Assembly: GCA_002401965.1 (NCBI GenBank)
Contig: NVUR01000001.1
Span: forward strand, 23,871 to 87,870
Reading direction: 5' to 3'
DNA from: Alphaproteobacteria bacterium
GTDB lineage: Bacteria; Pseudomonadota; Alphaproteobacteria; Micavibrionales; Micavibrionaceae
Length of the DNA: 64,000 bases
The position numbers and the translations under genes were made by a program. Under the pieces are notes generated by a model. That model worked only from the letters and a program-made list of their open reading frames with translations. It did not search any database and was not told where the DNA came from. Within the stretch, counting starts at the first letter, position 1. Every line of letters starts with the position of its first letter. Shown here piece after piece: positions 1 through 8,263 of this stretch.

Positions 1-869
1 TGGATAATTTTACCACCATAAATCGGGGCGGTCTTGCTCTTGCCCTGCAACATCGCCTCCCCCACGAGGCGCAGAGAATCCCCATTATATTGACCCTCTT
101 GACACAAGTTTGCGACAATATCCATAACCGACATATTTTGACCAATGTCATAATGCGTACAGATCGCGGCATATAATCCATCAGCATCATGATAACGATC
201 AAACAACAAAGAAAGCTGGTGACGTTCCTGACACACGCCACGCACAAGATTGGTAAAACTCGCCTCATCTATATCACTCGCAAGCGCGTTCAATGCATGA
301 CCAAGAGGAGATGCGACATGCTCCGGCTCTTGTAAACGTTCCAACACTTTGGTCTGTGCTTGTTTCATCAAATCCGCAGAAAGAGATTCATCCAACAACT
401 CAAAACTCGGCGGTAAATCAGCCTCCAGTGGAAACCTTCCCAACACAGATTGGCAAAAGGAATGGATGGTCATGATCTTTAACCCACCAGGGCAATCAAT
501 CACATCGGCAAACAAACGCTGTGCAGTCTCTAATTGCTGCTCCGATGGGCTTTGTCCCAACAAATCCACTAGAACGCGTGTCAGTGTCTCTATATCCAAC
601 ACCGCCCACTGGCTAAGGGTTTTATTAATCCGCACCGCCATTTCATTCGCCGCCGCCTTGGTAAAGGTCAGGCATAAAATACGGTTCGCCTTGGTTGCAG
701 GCTGGCCATCACTGCGCGGTAACAACAAACGCAAAACACGATCGGTTAGAACTTTTGTCTTCCCTGTACCCGCAGACGCACCAACCCATATGGATTCCTG
801 CGGATTAGAGGCGGCACGTTGACGCACATTCGGGTCAATATATTCTTGTACTTTCTTTAAGGATTCCAT
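1..869 (-). CDS. addA: AddA helicase-nuclease, N-terminal part (cut by left edge)
   Basis: N-terminal ~289 residues of the UvrD/Rep-type helicase subunit of the AddAB double-strand-break repair enzyme, which unwinds and resects broken ends for RecA. I translated it from the minus strand: Walker A (GASAGTGKT) is at residues 30-38 and the motif Ia region (LCLTFTKAAANEM) at 65-77, both diagnostic. The ATG directly abuts the TAA of addB (zero gap), so the two are one operon and probably translationally coupled. The frame stays open to position 1; the remaining helicase motifs and the C-terminal nuclease lie outside the window. Confidence 0.93.
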   Translation of the reverse strand, partial: MESLKKVQEYIDPNVRQRAASNPQESIWVGASAGTGKTKVLTDRVLRLLLPRSDGQPATKANRILCLTFTKAAANEMAVRINKTLSQWAVLDIETLTRVLVDLLGQSPSEQQLETAQRLFADVIDCPGGLKIMTIHSFCQSVLGRFPLEADLPPSFELLDESLSADLMKQAQTKVLERLQEPEHVASPLGHALNALASDIDEASFTNLVRGVCQERHQLSLLFDRYHDADGLYAAICTHYDIGQNMSVMDIVANLCQEGQYNGDSLRLVGEAMLQGKSKTAPIYGGKII

Positions 870-3863
870 TTATGCGACCTCCTCTTCACCATCTAATGCC
901 GCCCATTCCTTAAGGCGAGAAACATGCTCATAATCATTAAATCGTGGTGCATTATTGGTATCAGGAATGGCATAGAATGGGGTATCCAAATCTCTAAACA
1001 CCGCGATCAAGCTTTTCAGGCCCTCCAGAACTATATCAATTGTTTCATCCAGATCACCTGAGATCGCTTGAACCTCTCCCGCTTTGGTGCCTCCGGTCAA
1101 TTTCCAGTATCCTAAATAGACGGCCTCACCCTTTGACACAGATTTACGCCCCTCATCCTTTGGCTGATGCTTAAACCCCTTACCCGCAAAACCACCACGC
1201 GCGAGGATCAAAGCCTCAAGAGGTAATTGCGGCAAAGCACCCTCTTTAAGCGCTTTCTTAGAAAAACTCCCGCCTGTTTTATAATCAATCAACGCGTAGC
1301 CCCCATGCATACGATCAACACGATCTGCCGTGCCATGAAGATTAAACCCCTGCCCATCAACATCAATATCTATATTGCCCTTAATCTCACTTTCAAGGAA
1401 CTTGGCATCATCACGCCAACCATTTTCATGCGCTACAAACCATGCAGCAATTCTTAAAAACCTTGGCCACCAATAATGCAGGAGATCCGGCGTCTCCATC
1501 GTCTCACCAAGGACTTCACGCGCAATAGCGATCAGACATTCCTCCGCATCATCAGGCAATTCAAGTGGGAACTTCGCAGTAAACCGATCTAGGATCTCAT
1601 GCAATATCGTTCCACGCAACGCCGCATCATTATCCTGTATTAAAGGTTTTACCTTACGCAAGCGCAGCACATAATGCATATAAATCGCATATGGATTTTT
1701 CATCCAAACATCTACCTTTGTAACAGAAACACCGCTAGGACGCGTAGAAACTGGCGGTTTAGGCTGTGGCCGGTTATATGGTTTAGGATCGTCATGCGCA
1801 TCTAGAACCTTAACCCAATCCTGATATGGCGCATCTGACAAACCATCAAGACTTAGACCACTACTTTGCAACAACGTATCCAAACGATCAAGCCAACGCG
1901 CAGGCACAGTCGGGCTTCCCCCTATTTTCTCAGGCCGCGTCAAAACAACGTTCTTCGCACAAAACCCTTGCACAAAATCATGCGCAGCGATCCCAACAGA
2001 CTGATCACTACCCGGCAGACCAAAGTCATTGCGCATCGGCCGCGACATCCATGGATCATGTCCCGCGTCAGGTGGCCATACCCCCTCATTCAAACCACCA
2101 AGGATAACCAGATCGGCGTCACTAAGGCGTGCTTCCAATTGCCCAAGGATAAGCAAGCGCGGGTGTACACCATAGGCAGAGCGCACAGTAACCATCCGCA
2201 TCAACGCATTTAATATTTTTGCATATTCCGAAAAGCTCACATCATCAATCAAACCCTCTTGAGCAGAAAGCTCGGTTAGGAACAAGGCTGCACTTTGTCC
2301 AACATCGCCACGCCAAAGAATATCCGCACCGGCGGCGTCCTCTGTCGTGGCTAAAATCTCTATCACCTTAATATGCGCTTTTAAGATTTCACTGAAATTT
2401 TGTGCCTGCCCTTGACGTGCGTAATAAATCAATGGCTTAAGCGCAGCATAAAATGCATCAACAAAAGAGAGCAACTCCTCACAATCATCTTGTTGTGCGA
2501 TTTTCTCGCGCAGCATTTCATAAGAGGGGAACAAAAAACCCTGACGCAAGAACCGCGATTCCAATATGGTAATCATCCTGTTATAACGTGCATCCTCTTG
2601 CCCAAACACACAAAAGGACATCTTTAAAAGCGAAAGCAACGCGACAACATCAAAGCCACCCCGTACAACATCCATACTAAGCGTTATAAATTTCCCTAGC
2701 CTACTCTCAACCAAACTCTGTCCGGCAGAATCATCAACCTCTATATTCCAACGACGACATAGCGCGCTAACGCGGCGTGCAAGCGCACGATCAGGCGTAA
2801 CCAGTGCTGTGATTTTTGTTTTATGCTGCAACGACTCGCGCATCATTAAGGCAATCACAAAGGCCTCTTCTTGTTGTGAAGCGCATGAAAAATATTGCAG
2901 CCCCTCCAACATGGGCACAACATCATGGCGTGATGAAAAATCCTTCCAACGCATTGTCACTGGCGCGGGCAGCATCATTTCAGAAGCCAAATCATTACGG
3001 CACAGCGTATCATCGCCATCGCCTTCCATATCTTGAATACAAGACCTTTCTGCCCCAATACGTTCCAAAAGCACTTTAAACCCATGCTGCGGATGACTTT
3101 CTTCTATACAATCCCATGCTTCATCATCCATTGCCATATCCAGACCGGGCAGGATAACTTGCCCCGTCGGCATTTGAGACACCACACCAAGCAACCGTCC
3201 CGCCGCCGGAATAGAGCCAGTAGACCCCGCAGCAATAACAGGATAATCCGGTGGTGTATCCCGCCAATGGTTGGCCAAAGCCTGCAACAATAAATTCCGT
3301 CTCTGCGCAACATCGATCGCATCATGCGCCACTAATATAGCCGGCCAATTCTCACTAATTATTTTAAGAAAATTTAGGGTAATCTGCCAATGGGATGCGA
3401 ACTCATCAGGGACAATTTTATGCAGATCTGAAAAGTCTAATTCCTCAACAGCCACTTGATCAATGAATTTTGCCAAGGCACCCGCCAATGCCAAGGCATG
3501 ATCTGGCCCCTGCACAAACCCCGGCACAGACCGAATAAGTTTAGCAAGCAATAATTGGCGTTTTAACGGCGCAATAGCGTTAGGAATATCAAGAAAACCC
3601 TGAGAGTTCCCAAACATCATCAAGGATAGATCCTCTTCATCGACATCCCCCAATGGTGTCAATTGCGGTAACAACAAAGGCTTACCGTCATTAATGCTTA
3701 AAAACTTATCACGCAGAACCCTGCAAGCCCGACGCGTCGGCAACAAAATTTTATATTGGGTTAAACGCTCTGGATTATCTGCCGTAACCTGCAATAAATA
3801 TTGTGCCAACACCTTTGAAAATGGCAAGCCAGCCCTGATGTTATAGATTTTATGCTGCACCAT
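870..3863 (-). CDS. addB: Double-strand break repair protein AddB
   Basis: Second subunit of AddAB, an inactive-helicase scaffold with a C-terminal RecB-type nuclease that cuts the 5' strand. The ~997-residue length suits alphaproteobacterial AddB. The C-terminal nuclease shows the GTILHEILDRF helix with its His and an IDYKTG core (catalytic Asp ~860, Lys ~862). I chose the ATG at 3863 because AGGA lies about 8 bases upstream and homologues begin near this point; an upstream in-frame ATG at 3890 would add nine residues. The start overlaps the end of the nucleotidyltransferase gene by 14 bp and addA follows without a gap, so this is a tight murU-addB-addA transcript. Confidence 0.93.
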   Translation of the reverse strand: MVQHKIYNIRAGLPFSKVLAQYLLQVTADNPERLTQYKILLPTRRACRVLRDKFLSINDGKPLLLPQLTPLGDVDEEDLSLMMFGNSQGFLDIPNAIAPLKRQLLLAKLIRSVPGFVQGPDHALALAGALAKFIDQVAVEELDFSDLHKIVPDEFASHWQITLNFLKIISENWPAILVAHDAIDVAQRRNLLLQALANHWRDTPPDYPVIAAGSTGSIPAAGRLLGVVSQMPTGQVILPGLDMAMDDEAWDCIEESHPQHGFKVLLERIGAERSCIQDMEGDGDDTLCRNDLASEMMLPAPVTMRWKDFSSRHDVVPMLEGLQYFSCASQQEEAFVIALMMRESLQHKTKITALVTPDRALARRVSALCRRWNIEVDDSAGQSLVESRLGKFITLSMDVVRGGFDVVALLSLLKMSFCVFGQEDARYNRMITILESRFLRQGFLFPSYEMLREKIAQQDDCEELLSFVDAFYAALKPLIYYARQGQAQNFSEILKAHIKVIEILATTEDAAGADILWRGDVGQSAALFLTELSAQEGLIDDVSFSEYAKILNALMRMVTVRSAYGVHPRLLILGQLEARLSDADLVILGGLNEGVWPPDAGHDPWMSRPMRNDFGLPGSDQSVGIAAHDFVQGFCAKNVVLTRPEKIGGSPTVPARWLDRLDTLLQSSGLSLDGLSDAPYQDWVKVLDAHDDPKPYNRPQPKPPVSTRPSGVSVTKVDVWMKNPYAIYMHYVLRLRKVKPLIQDNDAALRGTILHEILDRFTAKFPLELPDDAEECLIAIAREVLGETMETPDLLHYWWPRFLRIAAWFVAHENGWRDDAKFLESEIKGNIDIDVDGQGFNLHGTADRVDRMHGGYALIDYKTGGSFSKKALKEGALPQLPLEALILARGGFAGKGFKHQPKDEGRKSVSKGEAVYLGYWKLTGGTKAGEVQAISGDLDETIDIVLEGLKSLIAVFRDLDTPFYAIPDTNNAPRFNDYEHVSRLKEWAALDGEEEVA

Positions 3864-4596
3864 TTTTATCCTGATCTCTAAAATATGCATCTACAGTTTC
3901 CAGATCTTTCGGTGTACTGATATGATGCCAGTCACCATCATGTTCCAATGCATAAAACCGCTTTTCTTTCTCGCACGAATCCATGATTTTCAGGAATGAA
4001 AAATCTTCTTCTTCAATGTTTTTATAAATACTTGGCGCGTTCAAACGTATATTCGTCCACATATATGCGCCCATTTTATTAAGCGAACGGTGCACCAGGC
4101 CATTTTCCAACATATCATAATCACCAACGCCTGAGGTTAAACTCATCCGCTCAACAGGCTGCATCAAGGTTATAATATCCATTACCTCAGCGTCCCATGC
4201 ACGCGCCAGCCTCTCCAATGCAGGGACAATGCCATCACTCCAAAGCGCGTCTCCTGCAATCACATAAAACGGCTCATCCTTAAAATAATGTAACACGTTT
4301 TTGATCCCGCCACCTGTCTCCAAAATGTCTTTTTCAAATGAAATATGGATCAACATCTTAGGATGATCTCGCATATATAAATTCAAATGTTCCTCTAAGA
4401 TATCAGCTAAATAATGCAGATTAACAACAACCTCGCACACACCGGCCTCACGTAATTGATCAAGAGATCGCCAGATCAAGCTACGCCCTGCGACCTCTAC
4501 CATTGGCTTGGGCATGTGATCGGTTAAGGGGCGCATGCGCGTGCCGAAACCTGCCGCCAGAATAAATGCCCTCTTTGGAATATTCACTTTACCCAT
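3850..4596 (-). CDS. murU: Nucleotidyltransferase, MurU-like (MurNAc-1-phosphate uridylyltransferase family)
   Basis: NTP-transferase fold protein of 248 residues. The signature AAGFGTRMRPLT is at residues 14-25 with Lys30 after it, an ETGGG loop at 93-97 and a metal-site Asp in AGDALW (D116). In alphaproteobacteria and Pseudomonas the family member next to tsaE/addB is MurU, which makes UDP-MurNAc from MurNAc-1-P in the cell-wall recycling route that bypasses MurA. Its usual partner, the sugar kinase AmgK, is not adjacent here. The ATG overlaps tsaE by 8 bp and has GAGG upstream. MurU is an inference from family and position; another sugar-1-phosphate substrate is possible. Confidence 0.8.
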   Translation of the reverse strand: MGKVNIPKRAFILAAGFGTRMRPLTDHMPKPMVEVAGRSLIWRSLDQLREAGVCEVVVNLHYLADILEEHLNLYMRDHPKMLIHISFEKDILETGGGIKNVLHYFKDEPFYVIAGDALWSDGIVPALERLARAWDAEVMDIITLMQPVERMSLTSGVGDYDMLENGLVHRSLNKMGAYMWTNIRLNAPSIYKNIEEEDFSFLKIMDSCEKEKRFYALEHDGDWHHISTPKDLETVDAYFRDQDKNGAA

Positions 4597-5017
4597 GGCG
4601 CACCACCTCTATTTTACGCATATTAAAATCATCTGACACAGGCGACAAAATCACATCAATACAAGAATTTGGTCGCAAATATCCTAAGCGCTCTGGCCAT
4701 TCGACCAAAAGAACACCATCGATCAGCGCCTCTTCCCATCCTAATTCATAAATCTCTGACACATCGGATAAGCGATACAAATCAAAATGCCATAATGTTG
4801 CAATATCAGCATCATATGTTTGCACCAACGTAAAGGTCGGGCTTGGCACTTCCAAATTATCAACACCACATAGGCCACGAATAACCGCACGGCTAAAAAC
4901 GCTTTTACCCATACCAAGATCACCATGAAGCAGAACCACATCACGCGGCGCAAGGCTTTTGGCAAACTCATGCGCAAATTCTATTGTTTCCTGCTCGGAA
5001 CAGGTTTCAATCATCAT
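4589..5017 (-). CDS. tsaE: tRNA threonylcarbamoyladenosine biosynthesis ATPase TsaE
   Basis: Small P-loop ATPase of the TsaBDE complex that installs t6A37 on ANN-decoding tRNAs. Walker A (GDLGMGKS) is at residues 32-39; the family motifs SPTFTL, HFDLYRL and LVEWPERL follow in the usual order, and 142 residues is a normal length. Two consecutive ATG codons can serve as start (5017 or 5014); neither has a clear ribosome site. It is first in the tsaE-murU-addB-addA run and divergent from the small secreted protein at 5078. Confidence 0.94.
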   Translation of the reverse strand: MMIETCSEQETIEFAHEFAKSLAPRDVVLLHGDLGMGKSVFSRAVIRGLCGVDNLEVPSPTFTLVQTYDADIATLWHFDLYRLSDVSEIYELGWEEALIDGVLLVEWPERLGYLRPNSCIDVILSPVSDDFNMRKIEVVRHG

Positions 5018-5042
5018 AATGCATTTATAGGATAGAACGTGC

Positions 5043-5071
5043 TTGGTGAAAAGGACGCTCTACGCTAAAAT
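5043..5071 (+). promoter_or_regulatory. Sigma70-type promoter, likely for a leaderless mRNA
   Basis: TTGGTG (5043-5048), a 17-bp spacer, then TAAAAT (5066-5071). The expected transcription start, about 7 bases past the -10, coincides with the ATG at 5078, and there is no ribosome-binding sequence before that ATG. Confidence 0.45.
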
Positions 5072-5077
5072 ACACAT

Positions 5078-5491
5078 ATGAGGCTTTTATATTTTGCATT
5101 ACTAACACTAACCTTCCACGCGACACCGACAATCGCGCAAGAAATCACATCTCAACCGATATGCTTTACCATCCGTAACGAAGCCCCCTACAGGGTTTAC
5201 GGCGATGTAACAACGAACTACTACACGACCCCAGATGGAACAAAAGCTCGCCATACCGGTACATTCCGCCTACAAAAAGCAGGGACGCGCCATAAGACAG
5301 AAGGCCACCCTCTGGACATCTCTGAGTTTTGCTCTTCCGGCCCATTTTATCCAGGTAGGCAATTGGAAATCACCTTGCGCACATTCGTTCCTGTATTTTC
5401 TTGTAAAACCAGTATCGAAGCCGGAGAAATCGTAATCAAAGGACAACGAAAAAAAGAAGGCGGCGTAAGGACATGGGCTGTCTGTTATTAA
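5078..5491 (+). CDS. Small secreted protein with four cysteines, function unknown
   Basis: 137 residues. A signal peptide is clear: a short Arg-containing start, a hydrophobic core to about residue 16, and a likely AQ-type cleavage near residues 20/21 (TIAQ). The mature ~117-residue protein has four Cys (29, 86, 106, 136), which could form two disulphides in the periplasm, and is rich in Thr, Tyr, Lys and Arg. I do not recognise the family. It is the only plus-strand gene among minus-strand neighbours, between tsaE and the DivL-like kinase, and its stop is only 3 bp from the kinase stop (convergent). It probably starts from the promoter at 5043-5071 without a leader. Confidence 0.75.
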   Translation: MRLLYFALLTLTFHATPTIAQEITSQPICFTIRNEAPYRVYGDVTTNYYTTPDGTKARHTGTFRLQKAGTRHKTEGHPLDISEFCSSGPFYPGRQLEITLRTFVPVFSCKTSIEAGEIVIKGQRKKEGGVRTWAVCY

Positions 5492-5494
5492 AAG

Positions 5495-7774
5495 CTACGC
5501 CTGCACCTTTGGCAATATAAGGGTCACTGTCGTACCCTCACCAAGTGTCGAGTCCAAATTAAACACACCACCATGCAACGTCACAATATTTTGAACCAAA
5601 CTAAGACCAAGTCCTGCACCACGGCTATCTTGTTGCACGCTATCTACTCGCTCAAAGGGTTGTAAAACGCGATTTTGATCTTCTGGCGCAATCCCCTTTC
5701 CATTATCCTTAACACTAATTTTTATATCACTACCACTACGCGCCGCACGTAATTCAATACGCCCGCCTGCCTCGGTATATGCAATCGAATTACGAACAAT
5801 ATTAATAATACCTTGCTTCATTCGTGAGACATCAATATCTGCAGAACCAATATTCGCAGGACATACCAAAGAAACCTCTATATTTTCCTTACGCGCCCAA
5901 TCCTCAACCAACTCCATAACACTTTCCATCATGGCCTTAATTGAGGTTTTCTCTATATCCAGATCCATTTGTCCTGCCTCAATTGACGATAGATCAAGAA
6001 TATCATTGATCAAGTTCAAAAGGCTCTCACTTGCACCATGAATATCGTGCGTATACTCCTTTTGCTTATCATTTAGAGGACCAAAAAACTCCTGCGCCAG
6101 CATTTCATTAAACCCCATAATCGCATTTAAGGGCGTACGTAACTGATAAGACACATTGGCAAGGAAATCGATCTTTAGCTGCTCCGCCTCTTCCAACGCA
6201 GCATTCTTTTCACGTAAAGCATTTTCAACCCGCACAGTGTCGGTCACATCAGTATAGGTAATCAACACCCCGCCATCAGGTAGAGGAACCGTAGAGTAAT
6301 CAACCAGCGTCATGTCCATGCGCTCTAATCGTCCATTCATCATTGATCGATCCAATGCAAGGGAAGTCAACAACTCTTTAACATCTGCCCATTCATCTTG
6401 GTTAAAGAAACTGGATGCTTTTTCAACAATTTGCGTCACATGCGGTTCACCTTCAAACGTTTCAGGATCAAGCGACCACAAACGACCAAATGATGGATTC
6501 CATAGCTTCAAACGCCCATCACCGCCATACACAGCAACCGCCTCGGCCAAATTATCCAATGTCTCTTTTTGAACCGCTATCAACGTATTATAAGACGATT
6601 CAAGCTCTAAGCGGCTGGTAACATCTTCAAACGTCATCATAAGACCACCCAGTTTATGCGGAACAACAAACATCCGCACTGCCGATCCATCGGGCAGATA
6701 CAACATTGTTTCATACGGATCAATTAACCCCGTAAACATATTCAACCAGCTTTTCTTAAATACCCTGAAATCAGCCTGCTCGGGCAAGCGGCGTGTTTCA
6801 CGAAGCTTCTCCATAATCTCACCCAATGTTGGTCGCGTATTGAGCCACCCATCTTCTAAACCCCATAATTGTGCAAAGGCAGAATTATAAAATTCCAACT
6901 TTTGATCAACATCGTAAATACCAATCGCAGAACGCAACTGTTCTAATAAAGCACGATTAGCAGCACGATTATCCTTAGTCTCATCAAGAATTCGTTCCTC
7001 CTCGGTTAAATCTTCTGCCATTCCGACACTTATATTTTGCGCCTTTAACGGAATTTCTGAAATCTTAAGCCAAAGACGATTGCCATTTAAAACCTCATGC
7101 AATTTAGTGACCTGAACAACACCCTCTTCCAAGGCAACACGTGCAAGATCGCCCCCCAAAAGGCAATCTTTTTCACTGGGTTTTCTTTTTTTGGATACAG
7201 AGATAATCTCTTTTTGTTGCGCAATAATTTCACTGGGAGGCGCGCCAACGATTTTTGCATAAGCAACATTACACCATATTATTTTCTGATGCTCATCCCT
7301 TATCCATACAGGGTGCGGTAAAGCATCTAACGTTTCTTGCAACCGATCAATATCACTGCGCAAAATATCTTGCTCTTCCATCATAATATCACTGGCTGAT
7401 TTCAAGTCACTAATATCTTCCAACCATAAAATATAGAAAGAATCACGGCCCGCTAAATCCATACCCCGTGTGCCTGATATCTTAAATGTTTTTGTTTCCG
7501 CTCTATTTTGAACATTCATCGTAAAAGGAATACCGTCTTGTCTTAAACGGTTAAACACGCCCTCTAAAGATGCGGAATCATCCGGCGATAGTATATTTTG
7601 TATATCAATGAACGTATCAATCGCCTGTAGACCCAACGCATCACAAAAGCCCTGACTGTACACAACACTTTGATCTTGGCCCCAACCGCAATATTCGCCG
7701 GGGACAGCCGATAAAAAAGCCTCCAAACGCGCCTTTTCCGCACGCAAACGTGTACTACCACCAAATAACGCCAT
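5495..7774 (-). CDS. divL: DivL-like PAS sensor kinase with Tyr replacing the H-box His
   Basis: 759 residues: about four PAS modules (roughly 10-520), a HisKA dimerisation region, then a HATPase domain with N box (VRNSIAY), G1 (DNGKGI) and G2 (GAGLGLSL) intact. The H-box reads NVSYQLRTPL, so the residue that should be the phosphorylated His is Tyr543 (TAT codon at 6146-6148). Caulobacter DivL has the same substitution and works as a CckA regulator controlling CtrA rather than as an ordinary kinase. No N-terminal membrane segment is evident, unlike Caulobacter DivL. Position beside ahcY and tsaE fits alphaproteobacterial DivL orthologues as I recall them. Start ATG has AGGA upstream. Confidence 0.8.
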   Translation of the reverse strand: MALFGGSTRLRAEKARLEAFLSAVPGEYCGWGQDQSVVYSQGFCDALGLQAIDTFIDIQNILSPDDSASLEGVFNRLRQDGIPFTMNVQNRAETKTFKISGTRGMDLAGRDSFYILWLEDISDLKSASDIMMEEQDILRSDIDRLQETLDALPHPVWIRDEHQKIIWCNVAYAKIVGAPPSEIIAQQKEIISVSKKRKPSEKDCLLGGDLARVALEEGVVQVTKLHEVLNGNRLWLKISEIPLKAQNISVGMAEDLTEEERILDETKDNRAANRALLEQLRSAIGIYDVDQKLEFYNSAFAQLWGLEDGWLNTRPTLGEIMEKLRETRRLPEQADFRVFKKSWLNMFTGLIDPYETMLYLPDGSAVRMFVVPHKLGGLMMTFEDVTSRLELESSYNTLIAVQKETLDNLAEAVAVYGGDGRLKLWNPSFGRLWSLDPETFEGEPHVTQIVEKASSFFNQDEWADVKELLTSLALDRSMMNGRLERMDMTLVDYSTVPLPDGGVLITYTDVTDTVRVENALREKNAALEEAEQLKIDFLANVSYQLRTPLNAIMGFNEMLAQEFFGPLNDKQKEYTHDIHGASESLLNLINDILDLSSIEAGQMDLDIEKTSIKAMMESVMELVEDWARKENIEVSLVCPANIGSADIDVSRMKQGIINIVRNSIAYTEAGGRIELRAARSGSDIKISVKDNGKGIAPEDQNRVLQPFERVDSVQQDSRGAGLGLSLVQNIVTLHGGVFNLDSTLGEGTTVTLILPKVQA

Positions 7775-7909
7775 AAAAAATCCTAATTTTATTCTTAGTA
7801 CTCACAACAATTTGATTCTAGTAATGAAACATCTAAAAAGACAAGAGGAAATAATAAAGTTAAATATTTCCTTACCTTGCTTAGGTTCAGACCTCATTAC
7901 AGAATACAT

Positions 7910-7938
7910 TTGCAGAATTAGGATTAATATCCTATAAT
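7910..7938 (+). promoter_or_regulatory. Sigma70-type promoter with operator-like inverted repeats
   Basis: TTGCAG (7910-7915), exactly 17 bp, then a consensus TATAAT (7933-7938). The spacer contains the inverted repeat AGGAT-N4-ATCCT (7920-7933), and a perfect 10-bp palindrome GTGTGCACAC (7943-7952) covers the predicted start site near 7945; both look like repressor sites. No gene with a ribosome site follows. Confidence 0.55.
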
Positions 7939-7944
7939 GGATGT

Positions 7945-8142
7945 GTGCACACCAGAATTACATCAATTCTTTATAAAACCATATAAAATAGCCCAAAAAC
8001 ACTGGAACAAACTGAAGGAAGTGAATATCACACTATAGAACAACAACTTACACATCAAAAAAATGTAAAAATACATATTTAGAGCCTAGATTCACAGCCC
8101 CTTCATTTAACAGAATGGCCGAACCGAGGCTCGACCATTTTT
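7945..8142 (+). ncRNA. Candidate small RNA, ~198 nt
   Basis: Delimited by the predicted start of the 7910-7938 promoter and by the hairpin plus T tract at 8114-8142. The only ATG near the start (7937) lies upstream of the predicted first nucleotide, so the 33-codon frame there would not be translated. A local GAATT/AATTC stem lies near the 5' end. I recognise no known RNA family, and the terminator assignment is uncertain because the hairpin pairs better on the other strand. Confidence 0.3.
8114..8142 (+). terminator. Hairpin with T tract (orientation uncertain)
   Basis: AATGGCCGAACC (8114-8125) and GGCTCGACCATT (8128-8139) form a 12-position stem, followed on the plus strand by TTTTTAAAATTTT. 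As plus-strand RNA the stem has two mismatches; as minus-strand RNA those become G-U wobbles and the stem is fully paired, but no U tract follows. It could end a plus-strand RNA or be a 3' structure of the ahcY mRNA. Confidence 0.45.
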
Positions 8143-8173
8143 AAAATTTTCTAACTTAATTTAGGCAAAGTAG

Positions 8174-8251
8174 GTTTAAGCGTGGCTAGACAAATAAGGC
8201 GCAGCGTATACTTATACGTAAGCCGCAATTTAACGACGTCCACACTTAAAC
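8174..8251. repeat. Palindromic repeat element, copy A
   Basis: 78-bp unit bounded by imperfect inverted repeats: GTTTAAGCGTGG (8174-8185) and CCACACTTAAAC (8240-8251), 11 of 12 complementary. The centre carries the hairpin CGTAT-N4-ATACG preceded by a GACAA...GGCG segment. A diverged unit with the same plan lies at 33414-33502. Both sit just downstream of a minus-strand stop codon (ahcY here). Confidence 0.6.
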
Positions 8252-8263
8252 AAACGGAGCCTA

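Larger units (their letters stand above)
7775..8263. other. 489-bp intergenic gap between divL-like gene and ahcY
   Basis: No convincing protein gene. It holds a strong plus-strand promoter (7910-7938), a hairpin followed by a T tract (8114-8142) and a palindromic repeat element (8174-8251). The first two could bracket a ~200-nt RNA. The section 7775-7905 shows nothing beyond the ribosome site of the kinase gene. Confidence 0.7.

Noticed and set aside
349..822. 157-codon open frame on the plus strand
   Set aside because: Antisense to the addA N-terminus, whose Walker A is clear on the minus strand.
7937..8038. 33-codon frame starting ATGGATGTGTGC
   Set aside because: Its ATG overlaps the -10 box and lies upstream of the predicted transcription start; the only upstream purine-rich sequence is within the promoter.
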